DNA of 64,000 nucleotides from Phaseolus vulgaris (lineage: Eukaryota > Streptophyta > Magnoliopsida > Fabales > Fabaceae): assembly GCF_000499845.2 (NCBI RefSeq), contig NC_023749.2:18226681-18290680 (forward strand), in the 5' to 3' direction. Below the pieces are notes generated by a model. That model was not told where the DNA came from. It saw only the letters and a list, made by a program, of their open reading frames with translations, and made no database searches. Both the position numbers and the translations under genes were made by a program. Shown one piece after another: positions 1-11,337 of this stretch (position 1 is the first letter of the stretch; the number at the start of each line of letters is the position of its first letter).

Positions 1-804
1 CAATGTCTCAACTCAATAATGGCACTGGAATTAGGTAAAAACAGTAAGCCAATTGAGAGAAATAAATTTTTCAAAATCGCTGTCAGATTACCGTATTTTT
101 TTCGGCAGAATTGTACACTTTGCGTATTTTATTTATCATTTTTTGTGTACTTGGAATTTTTGAGTAATTATTTTTTATATGCTTTTGTAACACTTTGAAG
201 TATGTAAATCCAAATTTTCACAAATTTCCCATGAGCCAATTAATTGCAGTAAATTGAAAACAGTAGCACGTTTGTAAGAAAACAGAGGAGCCTATTTAGG
301 AATGAAAAACAGTATGATGAACTAACAAAGACATAATGGAAAGTATGTAAAGGAACTTGTATAGAATGAGAATACAAGCATGAACTCAAATCTAAAAATG
401 AAAATGCACAAAGGATCAAGCAATAAACTCAAAAACAGAAAGTAAACCAAAGCAAGAAACAATCAAAGCAATAAAAGTACTACAAGAAGTAATGACAATT
501 ATGGAATAACATGACTAAGACAAAACTTGACATGATTACAAAATTAAAAGACATATAACAAGATATAACAGCAAGAGAAAATTAAGGTCAGCTCTAGGAA
601 GGAGATTGCCATTCCCAAAGAGCAGCCATACTCATATGAACAATGAGTGCTAGAATCCTTTTCACAAACACATGGTGTAACAAAAGAAAACAACAAGAAA
701 CTCAAAATAAATCCTAAAACAGAATGGTAAACAACTTGAAATAAAGAGCTCTTGAAATGTAAAGTGCAAGACAACTTAAATGATGTGAATTTAAGCAAAA
801 ACAA
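1..804 (-). mobile_element. Leader of CRM-like element, cut by window edge
   Basis: This stretch is the reverse complement of the untranslated leader between the 5' LTR and gag seen at 27950-28740 and 37675-38450. It shares the same A-rich tract and the block around TTTCGGCAGAA near position 110. No gag is reached before the window ends. The element therefore runs leftward out of the window with its 5' LTR at 825-1523. Chromovirus (CRM-like) membership is inferred from the related full copy at 36691-45375. Confidence 0.85.
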
Positions 805-822
805 GCCTAGGCTCTGATACCA
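805..822 (-). other. Primer-binding site (initiator Met tRNA type)
   Basis: Read on the minus strand this is TGGTATCAGAGCCTAGGC, two bases inside the LTR end. TGGTATCAGAGC is the usual plant PBS complementary to initiator methionine tRNA. It is the best preserved PBS of this family in the window; other copies have decayed forms. Confidence 0.85.
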
Positions 823-824
823 AA

Positions 825-1523
825 TGATGTGAATGCAACAACAAGAATACATGATTCTTTGACATTCTTAGGAGCAACTTGAGCTGGTCATAAATGGCAC
901 TTTACTTAGAATTGGATCAATGTTCTAATTCAAGAACTCACCAAGACTTTGCACCAAGATAAGTGATGGAGTGCCGCCACTTGAAGCTCACCATTGCTCA
1001 CAAGATAAGGCAAAGGAAGAAGAAGACTCAAGACTCACAATTTTTCACCAAATTTGAGTATAGTCTCTCTACTATAATATTCCAATCTGAATTTTACAAA
1101 GGCAAGCACCTTATTTATAGCCTAAGAGGTGCTGAAAAATAGGTGGGAAAATTCAAATGAAACTCATTTGAAATTCCCACCAAAAACAAGTCACATGGGA
1201 GGTGTGACCTTTTTCTACTATGACACCTCCTAAAAACTACACCTACACCCCCCTACTAAGTCACATGGACAAAGTGACTCTCTCTAATACATTCACACCT
1301 ATTTATTTAATATCCACACCTCCTACAAGAGTCATTCAAATGATGCTCTTTTATTTAATGCTTGGCCTTGTCCCTCATGGTTTGGACTTGGGATTCTTGG
1401 GCTTGGGCCTTCTTGGGCTTGGGCTTTGGGCTTGGGCCTTATCTTTTGCAAAGACTAATACGAAGAACTTTAAATGCTTTGGCCCTTGTCCATTTCTTCT
1501 ATTGATCATTTGGATTCTCATCA
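825..1523 (-). mobile_element. 5' LTR of minus-strand CRM-like element
   Basis: The LTR begins TGATGAGAATCC and ends ACATCA when read on the minus strand, giving the TGATG/CATCA inverted ends of this family. It carries GGGCTT/AAGCCC hexamer repeats near 1390-1440 and a TATA box at 1112-1119. Immediately to the right (1524) lies Tat gag coding sequence, so the insertion split a gag gene. The partner LTR is outside the window, so the target duplication (CCTCG at 1524-1528 would be one side) cannot be confirmed. At 699 bp it is shorter than the related 1029-bp LTR at 57327-58355. Confidence 0.88.
1112..1119 (-). promoter_or_regulatory. TATA box of the LTR
   Basis: TATAAATA on the minus strand, in the conserved context CTTAGGCTATAAATA that is shared by every CRM-like LTR in the window (for example 27343, 31779, 37098). 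Confidence 0.75.
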
Positions 1524-3561
1524 CCTCGCAAGCAAGGAACGAAGAGCTCAACAGGATCAACGAAGAGCTGCGCAAAGCCTTTCAGGAGTGGGAGGAGCGT
1601 GCGGCTGGGGACAGATCTGCACCCCCATCCCCACCACGCAGCTTTCCTATGCCGTTTTCCCAAGAGATCATGGACTCGGTGGTCCCGGCTAACACAGTGG
1701 TAGTGAAAGCGTCTTTCACTGGGGTGGAGGACCCTGAAGCCCATCTCACGGCGTTTCATACTCAGATGATGCTCTCAGGGGGCTCATACGCGGTGTATTG
1801 TAAAGTGTTCATGAGCACTTTGAGTGGAACGGCGTTGGACTGGTTCGTCAGTATACCCACTAGCCACATTACCACGTTCCAACAGTTTTCCAAGATGTTT
1901 GTTGAGCAGTACATAGTGAACAAGACGCCACCTTTGGTGTCTTACGACTTGTTTGATATAAGGCAGTACCAAGGGAGTCCCTGAAGGATTTCCTGAACAG
2001 GTTCGGAGCTCGGATAGTCCGTTTGCCAGGAAAGGACGAAGAGATGTTCGTGCACGCCTTCAAAAAGGGCGTGTTACTTGGGCCTTTTAGTGAGTCGCTC
2101 ATCAGGAGCCACCCCGCCACGTTTGCTGCAATTCGGCGACGTGCTGTGGCTCACATCGCCACCGAAAGCGAGGTCACCGAGAAGAGGGGAAACGTGGCCT
2201 CAACCAAACCGCGCGCCCAAGCACAGGTACAACCGCAGAGGGTAATGGAGGAGGCGGCCGGAAAGAGGGATCAAAGGACGCGCCACCCTTACGACCCCAA
2301 GAAAAATAAGAGCAAGGGGCCAGGGCGCCCCAGGGAGGGTAATCGCCCCCCAAGGTATGAGTTTGTAATGGGTTTGGCTGATTTGATCGCCATCCCAAAC
2401 ATTGCTGCCAGGCTCAAAGTGCCTGAGAAAACGACGGAGAAGATTTTGGGACCAAAGCCAGACGCATGGTGCGAGTTCCACAAGAGTTTTGGCCACTCTA
2501 TCAACTCGTGTTTGGCTCTGGGACACCAGCTCGCCGAGCTGGTCAAATGTGGTTTCCTAAAGGATTACTTGCTAGAGAAGCAAGCGGACCAAGCGTCAGA
2601 GTCTCAACCGGCAAGCAGCGGAGGGCAACAACACGAGGTGCCCATTCACGGCGAGATCCACACCATAGCTGGGGGATTCTCTAGCGGGGGCTGTACAGCG
2701 TCGCAACGAAAGAGGTACGCGAGGTCGGTAATGTCAGTGGAAATCTTTGAGGATCACTCGCCCAACGTGGACATCACGTTCACCAAGGGGGACCTCAGGG
2801 ACGTGGTGCCTCACGACAACGACCCTATTGTGATCTCGCATGTCACAGCGGGAAAGAGCGTCCACTGGGTGCTGGTCGACCAAGGAAGCTCAGCAGATGT
2901 GATGTTTTGGCCAACTTTTGAGAAGTTACAGTTGTCCCCTGATCAGCTAAGACCATATGGGGGCTGCTTGTACGGTTTTGCCGGCGACCAAGTGGAGGTG
3001 AGGGGGTATATCGAGCTGAGGACGACCTTCACTGACGGCTTGGCCTCACGAACAGAGAAGATCAGGTATCTTGTTGTAAACGTCCCGTCAGCGTACAACA
3101 TACTGCTGGGAAGGCCAACGCTCAATAGAACAGGAGCTGTGCCTTCGACAAGGCACATGAAGGTCAAGCTGCCGTCTATGGAGGGCATGATCATCACTGT
3201 TTGCTTCGACCAGAAGGAGGCGAAGAAGTGTTACGAAAACAACCTCAAGAACAAGAGGTCTGTGTGCCACGTAACCACAACGCCTCCCACTGGCGTGGAG
3301 CCGGAGCGCGAACCCCGGCGAGCTTCGGAGTCGGTGTTAGAGGTGGTCGCCGAGGGCGATGTGCCGATGGGGAGTGTAGAGGCGAGGCCGGAGAGCGGGA
3401 AGGGAGAGAGAAACTGCTCGGAGATCGCCAGAGAAACCGGTATCGCGAGAGTGCTGATCGCAAGCGAAAGGAAACCTCAGCCAGTAGAGGAATGGCTCGA
3501 GAAGGAGATCAGCGGCAAGGTGTTTAAGTTGGGAAGGACCCTGGATAGCAAGACGCAAGAC
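1524..3561 (+). pseudogene. Tat gag-protease, copy A
   Basis: Gag capsid-like region: FPMPFSQEIM about 1648-1677, then the conserved stretch ending in FVEQYIVNK near 1900. A one-base deletion close to 1975 shifts the frame; the rest reads from about 1976 to 3561 in one frame. A zinc-finger-like motif, WCEFH...GH...C, lies at 2467-2514. The protease site reads VLVDQGSSADV with the Asp codon at 2878-2880; the usual motif is D-T/S-G, and D-Q-G is shared by the other intact copies here. The first codons were removed by the LTR insertion at 1523. Product would be the capsid/nucleocapsid precursor and its aspartic protease. Confidence 0.88.
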
Positions 3562-6500
3562 TAAATCGCCAAGGTGATAAGTAGACACTTGGATGCGTTC
3601 GCGTGGGCTGCTTCAGATATGCCAGGAATCGATCCCGATTTTTTGTGCCATCGTTTGGCAATGGACCCCCAGATCAGGCCCATCCGCCAAAGAAGAAGAA
3701 AGTTCAGCGAGGAGAAGAGGCAGGCGATCAAAGAAGAGACACAGAAACTCCTTGCAGCAGGCCACGTCAGGGAAATCCAATATCCAGAATGACTCGCTAA
3801 TGTTGTCCTGGTCAAGAAGAGCAGCGGAAAATGGCGGATGTGCGTTGACTTTACGGACCTGAACAAGGCCTGTCCGAAGGACTCTTACCCTTTGCCAAGC
3901 ATAGACGCCCTGGTAGACAGTGCATCAGGGTGCAAGCTGCTCAGTTTTCTGGATGCCTTCTCGGGGTACAACCAAATCAAAATGCACCCCATGGACAAAG
4001 AGAAGACCGCGTTCATGACGGAAAGGTCGTGTTATTGTTACAGGGTAATGCCCTTTGGGGTGAAGAATGCAGGGGCCACTTACCAAAGGCTGATGGACAA
4101 GCTGCTCGCACCCATGCTCGGAAGGAATGTGCAGGCATACGTCGACGACATGGTCGTGACATCCCTGGAGAAAGAAAAGCACGTCGCAGACCTGGAAGAG
4201 TTGTTCATCACGATAGCCAGGTACAAGCTAAAACTGAATCCTGAAAAGTGTGTTTTTGGTGTAGAAGTAGGGAAATTTCTGGGGTTTCTCCTGTCAGAGA
4301 GGGGAATTGAGGCTAACCCCAAGAAGTGCGCCGCCATTTTGGCAATGAGGAGCCCCACCAATGTGAAGGAGGTGCAGCAACTCACAGGGCGGATGGCCGC
4401 CCTGTCCCGATTCGTATCGGCAAGCGGAGAGAAGAGCCACCCATAATTCCAATGTTTGAAGAGGAACAACAGGTTTGTTTGGACAAAGGAGTGTGAGGAG
4501 GCCTTCATAAAGCTCAAGGAATATTTGGCGAGCCCTCCAGTTCTGTGCAAGCCCCAACTCATGACACCGCTCAGGCTGTACTTTGCCATAACTGAGAGGG
4601 CGATCAGCGCAGTGCTGGTGTAAGATCAGGATCAAATCCAAAGGCCTATATATTTCGTTAGCAAGGTGCTGCAAGGACCGGAGGTGAGGTACCAGGCCCT
4701 AGAAAAGGCAACATTGGCGGTTGTATTCTCGGCGAGGAGATTGCGCCATTACTTCCAGAGCTTCACGGTACTGGTAATGACCGATCTGCCAATCCAGAAG
4801 GTTTTGAAGAAGCCCGATGTGGCTGGAAGGATGGTAAAGTGGGCAGTCGAGCTTTCAGAGTTCGACATCAGATATGAACCCCGGGGGTCGATCAAAGGGC
4901 AAGTTTTCGCTGATTTCGTGGTCGAGTTGTCCTCCGAGGTGGCACAGAACGCCGAGGGTGACTTTCGTTGGGTACTCTCAACTGATGGGTCGTCCAACCA
5001 GCTGGGCAGCGAGGTTGGGGTCATTTTGGAAGGTCCCAACGGAGTGTTGATAGAGCAGTCATTGAGGTTCGCTTTCAAAGCAAGCAACAACCAAGCAGAG
5101 TATGAGGCTTTGATCGCCGGAATCCTGTTGGCTAAGGAAATGGGGGCGAGAGTGCTGATGGCCAAGAGCGACTCGCTGTTGGTCACAGGACAGGTAACTG
5201 GCGAGTTCCAAGCCAAGGACCCGCAGATGGCAGCCTACTTGGAGTACGTGCAAGAGCTAAGAAGATCTTTCACTTCGTTTGAAGTGGTGCACGTGCCAAG
5301 AGAACAGAATGCCCGAGCTAACTTGCTAGCGAAGCTTACCAGTTCGGGCAAGGGGGGCAGGCAGAGGACTGTCATTCAAGAAACCTTGAAAGCGCCTCGA
5401 GCATTTGTGGCAGATCATCAGGTTCTCCATGTTTGTAGATCAATGGAAAGACCGACGAGAAGTCATAAATCCCTAACGCAGGAAACTCTGAGGATGTCGA
5501 GGGTCAGAGCGCGCCCAGCGGAAGAGGCAAGATCGATGCAGGTTTGCGCTGTCCACGAACCAGACACGTGGATGACGCCTTACCAACGTTATTTAGCGGA
5601 TGGTGTGCTTCCAGTTGACTCAACTGAGGCCAGAAAAATAAAGAAGAGCTCCAGCAAGTTTACCCTTATTGACGGCGAGCTGTACAGGTTTGGATTCACA
5701 CACCCTCTTCTTGTATGCATATGCGGAGAGAAGTGCACGAAGATTATGGCTGAGCTCCATGAGGGAATTTGCGGGAGCCACATTGGAGGTCGTTCGTTGG
5801 CGACAAGGACTATCTGTGCAGGCTATTACTGGCCCACGATGAGAGAAGATTGCAAGAGATACGCCCAACGCTGCAAGCAATGCCAGCAGCACGCCGATTG
5901 GCACAAGGCACCCCCAGAAGAGCTGAAGTCAATTTACAGCCCCTGGCCGTTTCATACTTGGGGAATTGACATTCTGGGACCCTTCCCATTGGCGGTCAGG
6001 CAGATGAAGTACTTGGTAGTGGCGATCTAATACTTCACCAAGTGGATCGAAGCGGAGCCAGTGGCCTAGATCACCACACACAAGATCGAGAGCTTTGTAT
6101 GGAAGAACATAGTGGGCCGGTTCGGTGTGCCTAAACGCCTGGTGTTAGACAACGGGACGCAGTTTGCAAGTCACCTCTTGAAAAAGTGGTGCGAAGAGGT
6201 GGGAATACAACAGGTGTTTGCATCCGTCGAGCACCCACAGACGAATGGCCAGGTGGAGTCTGCCAATCGGGTGTTGCTTAGAGGTTTAAAGAGAAGATTA
6301 GAAAAAGCTAAGGGATCGTGGGCTAAAGAGGTACCCCGCATAGTTTGGGCATACCATACCACTGAGCAGTCAGGAACCCACGAGACCTCGTTTAGTTTGG
6401 TTTATGGATGTGATGCGATGATTCCAGTCGAAATCCAGGAAAGCTTGCCGAGATTCCAGAACTTTGTGGCGGAAGACTCGAACGAAGAAAGAAGAATGAA

Positions 6501-6795
6501 TCTGGATTTACTGGATGAGGTCAGGGAGGAGGCGAGAGTGAAGGCCAAAGCAGTAAAGAGAAGAATTGAGAGAAGGTACAACTCTAAGGTAATGTCAAGG
6601 AAGTTTAGAAGCGGCGATCTGGTGATGAGGAAGGCCCATCAGTATGAGATGCAGAACAAGTTATCGCCTAAGTGGACGGGACCGTTCAGAATAACCGAGG
6701 TGCTCGGGAATGGCGGCTACCGCTTGGAGACGTTAGAAGGAGGGGCGATTCCTCGCACTTGGAACGCCATACATCTCAAGTTGTATTACAGTTAA
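3562..6795 (+). pseudogene. Tat pol (RT, RNase H, second RNase H, integrase), copy A
   Basis: All domains lie in the same frame as the upstream protease. RT has CVDFTDLNK near 3840 and the YVDDM box at 4138-4152. RNase H follows at about 4560-4950. The archaeal-type RNase H begins with LSTDGSSNQ near 4975 and ends near 5350. Integrase has an H-H-C-C zinc site (about 5755-5890) and catalytic Asp 5968, Asp 6148 and Glu 6256, an exact D-35-E spacing. Stops: TAA 3562, TGA 3790, TAA 4444, TAA 4621, TAA 6028, TAG 6067. Several match C-to-T or G-to-A changes of Gln or Trp codons seen in other copies. The frame ends at 6795, after a C-terminal region near 6600-6790. Confidence 0.92.
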
Positions 6796-7035
6796 AGCCT
6801 TGTAAGTAAAGAGGAACATGAGGAGATTGGAATAGTTTCTGTTAAAACAATTTCAAGGGGGCACTCTTTTTTCCCCAAGGAGGGTTTTTAATGAGGCCAC
6901 CTAATAAAGAAGAGTTTTTCAAGTTTAAAGCTTCTAAGTTTGCATGCTTATTTCTTTTAAAGTTTTAGAAAAAGGACCTTATCACTCGTACCTGATCTAG
7001 GGCAACATTAAAGTCATATTGTATGCTTCAATAGT

Positions 7036-7168
7036 TAAAAGTTTTAAAGTCCCATCGTTTTTCGGCGATCGGTGGCAATAGTTAAAGATTTTGAAGTTCC
7101 CGTCGTTTTCGGCGATCGGTGGCAGTAGTTAAAAGTTTTAGAGACCTCATCGTCTTTCGGCGATCGGA
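7036..7168 (+). repeat. Three tandem units of about 45-50 bp
   Basis: Units share TCGTTTTTCGGCGATCGGTGG followed by an AGTTAAA spacer; unit starts are near 7036, 7085 and 7134. The units are imperfect. A function is unknown. Confidence 0.7.
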
Positions 7169-7218
7169 GGTACCAGTAGTGCAGAAGCCCTCAGCACTCT
7201 CGTGCATTTTGAGGCAAG

Positions 7219-7310
7219 AGAAGAAGTCCTCCTCGCCCTTGAGCGAGTGCAGGCGAGAAAGAAAAGAAGTCCTCCTCACCTTTGAGCGAGTGAAGACAAG
7301 ATTAAAAGTC
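7219..7310 (+). repeat. Degenerate tandem units of about 40 bp
   Basis: Each unit carries AAGTCCTCCTC(G/A)CC followed by TTGAGCGAGTG. Related units are expanded in copy B at 16690-16860, so unit number varies between Tat copies. Confidence 0.7.
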
Positions 7311-8256
7311 CTCAGTGCATCCAGGGGGGGAGGAGATGTACACCCTGGGCAAGTTGAGGCACTAGAGAAAGTCCTTCTCACCTCAGAGTGAGTTCAGGCA
7401 AGATGAAACTGAAAATTCAGGGGTGTTCGTGACCTTAAACGGTGGGAAGGGAAGGTCGATGGAAAATGCCTTCTGCCCTTTAAGTGAAACATCAATATTG
7501 ACCCAGTAAGACCAGATAAAGCTTCCACGCTTGCGGGCGGTGTGAAGATAGATAAAATCCTTCTCGTCTTGAATGAGTTCAGGTACGGCGTGAAGGGTGG
7601 AAGAAGATAAAGGATAACTGAGGTAGGTTCGAAGAGAACACCTCGCTATCCAGATCATTGTTCTAAAACTCAAGAGGTAGAGAAGGATCCGAAAGGCGCC
7701 TTTACCCCCAGATGAGGGAACAAGGATCAAGTTATACAAAGAAGAAGGTAACATCGCCAGAACCCCATGGCGTGAAGGTTGAGACATTGAAGGGGTTGTA
7801 CGGCGAGTGCCAGACTAGAAGAGTTCCAGGCAACGGCGGAAGTAAGAGGCACTTCACTTGGCAGATCAGGTAAACTGTATTTTAATACTAGTTTGAGTTA
7901 AAACCTGCTACCTAGTAAGTGATTTTATGTTAAGGTTTGCTACCCTAAGTTCACAAGTTTTATTGAATGCCATTGCCGAAGAGTTGATAGCTGCTCAAAT
8001 TTACTTTAAGGTAACAACCCGCTAAGATTGTCATAAGGTTAGCAATTTACTCGAGTTAGAAGCGGTATGTGAAGGGTTAAGTTCAAGTATTTCTGAGTTC
8101 ATGCAGTCGAGTAAGTTTCACTAGTTATGTTAGTTAAACCAGTTGATTGCGTAGCAGATAAATTAAAAGATTATATATGCATATATGTGCAAATGAGCAT
8201 CGAACAGTTCGAACAGAATGAAAAATATTATAGACCAAGGTAAAGCATAAAAGTTT

Positions 8257-9578
8257 TCAAAGAGATAAGTCGATCGGGGGCACGATTTTGCCGTCCACCA
8301 CCTCGTTGTACACCGAGAACTCAGAAAGATCGAGGTCAGAATATTTGCAAGCAAACTGCTCCAGAGCAATGCCAAAGCCGGAAGTTAGAACCTGGGAAGC
8401 CTCAAGCTGAAGCTCGTCGATCTTCGTATTGAACCCACTGTTCTCTTCACGAACCCGGGTGACTTCAAGCTCGAGCTCGTTGGCCTTCTTCTTGATCCTG
8501 GTGTTCTCCTCGCGAATTCGAGCTAGCTCAGCAGCAGTTTCACTGAGTTCCTTGGAGGCCTTATCCCGATCTTGCTCAACCTTTCCCATAAGGGTCTCTC
8601 TCTCGATTGACCTCTTTTCCAGGTTGGCCATCTTCTGAGCGTCAGTCTTCTTTGCCTCCTCCAGCGCGGCAATTTTCTCCCTCAGAGGGACGATCTTGCT
8701 CTCCAGCTCGACAGCGTCTTGGAGTTTGTCATGAAGCTTCTTGCGCAACTCTTTGTTATCTTGCCGCACGCTCTGGAGCTCGTCCTTGAGGGCGTTTTCA
8801 ACTCGCAAAAACTCCAAGCCTTGCATCATCATATCGCACTTGGACTTTTCGGCTTCAGCTTTCGCGGTGCTCGCCACCTCCTGGTTGATCCGATTGTCGA
8901 GCTCAAACTTCTCCAAGGAGTCTTTGAGCCCTTCGCCGACGATTTGGGGAAGACAATCGTCAACCATGGCACTTAGGCGCACGGTGAAGGACTTCAAAGC
9001 TTCTTGAAGAGCGGCTGGGAGGCCTGAGGTTGCTGGTGGAGGCGAATGTTGGTGTTCACCACCACCCTCGCAAGGTTGGACGGTGGGGGGAGCTTCGAGG
9101 CGTGGTGGTAAGGCAGGAAGCTTCGAGGCGGCTTGTGAGGAGGCTTGCGTGTCAGCAAGTTGCTCAGGAGCAGCCTCAGCAACTGAAGCGTTCGAAACGA
9201 GAACGTCCTCAGCGGACTCGAATGGTGTGGAGGCGCTGGGGGGGTCCTCGATGAAGTTTGGAGCGGAGCTCCCAATTGCTGAGGGCTCGGTAGCCGCCAC
9301 CCTTGTCCTTTTGCAGATTAGCCCGTCCTCGGTGCTTTCATCCGCCTCTTCGTCAGATACTACCCTGGGGGCTTTCCTTTTGGCCTTCTGAAGAGGTAGT
9401 TTTTTGTGTAGGGGGGCTGGAATAGCGGCGGCAGCGGGTGGACCAACTGGTGGGGATTGGCCCTGGGCGGCGGCGATCTCCGCAACGGAGTTCGGGATCG
9501 TTTGAGAGCCCACCGCGAGTTTGTGGGATCGGGCGATCGCCCTCAATTCAGCCAGTTTTCCTTTGCCCAACATTGCGT
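8257..9578 (-). CDS. Antisense Tat gene, exon 2 (coiled-coil protein), copy A
   Basis: The exon starts after a canonical acceptor (TTGTGCAG at 9579-9586, minus strand) and is open to its stop at 8257, 440 codons. N-terminal third: MLGKGKLAEL, proline/alanine-rich stretches and a basic KAKRKAPR segment that could be a nuclear signal. Residues about 230-420 are a heptad-rich coiled coil (many E, K, L). The C-terminus holds a short conserved module, LDLSEFSVYNEVVDGK, also present in copies B and C. It is transcribed against gag-pol, from the 3' end of the element inward. No catalytic motif seen; a structural or chromatin/DNA-associated role is only a guess. Antisense ORFs downstream of pol are known in Tat-lineage elements, of unknown function. 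Confidence 0.85.
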
Positions 9579-9780
9579 CTGCACAAGGTAAAAATAGATG
9601 ACTAACCCATGTCGAAGCAGAACATGCAAGTATATACATACAAATATGACATAAGCGAATAGCACATGGATGAATGATCAAGGCCAATAAAGAATAATGG
9701 AATGCCGAAGACAGAATGATAAAAATGCTAAGTCAGTTTTAACGCGAAGTGAGAGTTTTGGTGTTGGGAAAGGGGCTAAC
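9579..9780 (-). other. Intron 2 of antisense gene, copy A
   Basis: Donor ATAG|GTTAGC (exon ends at 9781) and acceptor CCTTGTGCAG (intron ends at 9579), 202 bp. Splicing joins codon ATA-G to AC and keeps frame, encoding Ile-Asp at the junction. The same phase and junction residues appear in copies B and C. Confidence 0.85.
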
Positions 9781-10759
9781 CTATGTACATTTCGAGTTGG
9801 TCCTCAAGGAATTCGAAGGAGATTATCTAAGCAGTGGGAAAGGTGATGTTGGCAGAAGCCACACTCTTCCAGAAGAGACAAAGGTCTTTGTCCCGCTCCC
9901 CCATGTTGGCAGGACTTCTTGGTCTCCTGAAGTTGTCTTTGGGGTCCTTGTGCCCCTTGTTTACCCAATACAAGGGGAAGCCATCAAGCAGTGAAGGGTC
10001 TTGATCGTTCTGGCACACCTTGACGAACTTCTCCTTCCAATCTTTGTAGGATTGCTGGAAGATGGAGAGGACTGACCTCCCAGCAATCCCGTTCAGGCTG
10101 ACCCAGGGGCGATCTCCAGGATTCTTTGCCTCGAACAAAAAGAGGAAGACATCCACCGAAGCTGGTAGTCCCAAGTGTGTGCAAAGGATCTGGAACGCCT
10201 TCACGAATGCCCATCTGTTGGGATGGAGCTGGGCGGGGGCGATGTTGAGCTCGGTCAACAGCTCCCTCTCGAAGCGAGTGCAAGGAAACCTAAGTTTCAC
10301 CTTCTTGAAGAGCGTGGCGTAGATGAAGTAGAACAACTCGTCGTTGCTCCTCTTATCGTCCACACAGATTGGCTCTCCAGGGAGGCAAGGCAACACTGTC
10401 ACTTTGCTATCGTGCTCCTTGTGAAATGAGAGGTCAGATGGATCCCCTTTCCTCAGTCGATGTACCCGCACATCAGTATTTATCGAGGATGTTTCCTTCA
10501 GTAGAATCGGGGAGGCCCAAGGGTAGAGCTTTTTGTAGTCTTGAAAAGGAGGGCAGACTCCCCCGACTTGTGGTGGAGTTGCTTGGGTAAGATTGGCACG
10601 GGATGAGGCAGGCCTCTCAGCTTGTGAGGAAGGAGCACCAGAGGCTCGTGGGGGGTTGCGTGCTGGTGGAGGGTTTGTCCCAGTGGTAACCCTACGAGTA
10701 TTGGGGGGAGGGTTTCGCGATGAGGAAGGCGGGTTAGCGTTGGACTTTGCCTGAACCAT
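9781..10759 (-). pseudogene. Antisense Tat gene, exon 1, copy A (one stop)
   Basis: ATG at 10759 follows a 5'-UTR intron acceptor by eight bases, which is why it is chosen over upstream in-frame ATGs. The protein starts MVQAKSNANPP, then a Pro/Ser/Asn-rich linker of about 80 residues, then a conserved globular domain of about 220 residues. Signature blocks are KKVKLRFP, ERELLTEL, QLHPN(R/S)WAF, FEAKNPGDRPWVSLNG and YKDWK. It resembles what is often labelled a putative gypsy-type transposon domain; that name is from memory and untested. A TAG at 9827-9829, 45 bases before the splice donor, breaks this copy; copies B and C have a Ser codon or other sense codon at the aligned site. Length 979 nt, leaving phase 1. 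Confidence 0.82.
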
Positions 10760-10767
10760 CGCAGGAA

Positions 10768-10999
10768 CTGCAAAGGAAAGAAAAGGGAGGAAATGAGGAT
10801 AGCAAAAGAATGACTCGGTCGAAGACAAAGAAGACAAAACGAACGAGTGAGAGTTCGCTGGGGAAAACGCTATCAAGAACGAAACTCTAAGTTACGGGAA
10901 AAAAGAGAAACAGCCCACAACGTATGCTCCAGACAGTTAATGGATGATGCAAACCGATTAAAATGCAACAAGTACCAGTAGAAGGAGTAAAAGAGTTAC
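10768..10999 (-). other. 5'-UTR intron of antisense gene, copy A
   Basis: Donor CAAAAG|GTAACT at 10999-11000 and acceptor TTTCCTTTGCAG ending at 10768, 232 bp. The pyrimidine-rich tract before the acceptor is clear. Copies at 24423-24681 and 60360-60595 have an intron in the same place, just upstream of the ATG. Confidence 0.75.
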
Positions 11000-11000
11000 C

Positions 11001-11320
11001 TTTTGATGATCGGATGAGTGTTGAAAGAGTTGAAGATTGAGGGAGGCGTAGGTTTCGCAGTTCGTAGAGAGAGAGTTCAGAATGCTTGAAGGTGAAGAAA
11101 GAAAATGAAACAGTGAATAGCGCGAAGGGTTTAAGGGTTTCGATCGTTGTAGCAAGCGCAAACGACAGCGAACAATGGCTGTTGATGGGTCCACGTGTCG
11201 AACGATCGAAGGAGTTGGTGAAATATCAAGTCAGTAAACAGTTCTAGCGCCAACGCGCAAAGCCACGTAAGCCGCCAAATTTTAAACATCTTTAGTCTCC
11301 TCGCCGAACAAGTCGCAGCT
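11001..11320 (-). promoter_or_regulatory. Promoter and first exon of antisense gene, copy A
   Basis: A G-box (CACGTG, 11192-11197) in the context GACACGTGG is followed on the minus strand by a CT-rich leader ending at the donor at 11000. No clear TATA box. The G-box and its flank recur at the same relative place in copy C (24858-24863) and in the copy at 60159-60164, which argues for an internal promoter that drives transcription against the element. Transcription start is not determined. Confidence 0.6.
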
Positions 11321-11337
11321 CGAGACTGGGGGGCTTG
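11321..11337 (+). other. Polypurine tract of Tat copy A
   Basis: CGAGACTGGGGGGCTTG lies directly before the LTR start TGTACC. The same GAGACTGGGGGGCTTG precedes the LTR of copy C at 24983-24999. This is the expected plus-strand priming site. Confidence 0.85.

Larger units (their letters stand above)
6796..8256 (+). other. 3' non-coding region of Tat copy A
   Basis: No convincing gene. The stretch separates integrase from the convergent antisense gene. It contains a GGGGGCACTC...GGAGGG purine-rich block near 6858, also found near 21231 in copy C, and two tandem-repeat arrays listed separately. Short open frames here follow repeat units and are not conserved. Confidence 0.7.

Noticed and set aside
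1220..1523. First part of the open frame 1220-1984
   Set aside because: It reads LTR sequence in the wrong direction and merges by chance with Tat gag after 1523.
9030..9391. Several plus-strand frames of 70-100 codons across 8400-9400 and 17900-18840
   Set aside because: They are complements of the antisense exon 2 and share no conservation between copies.
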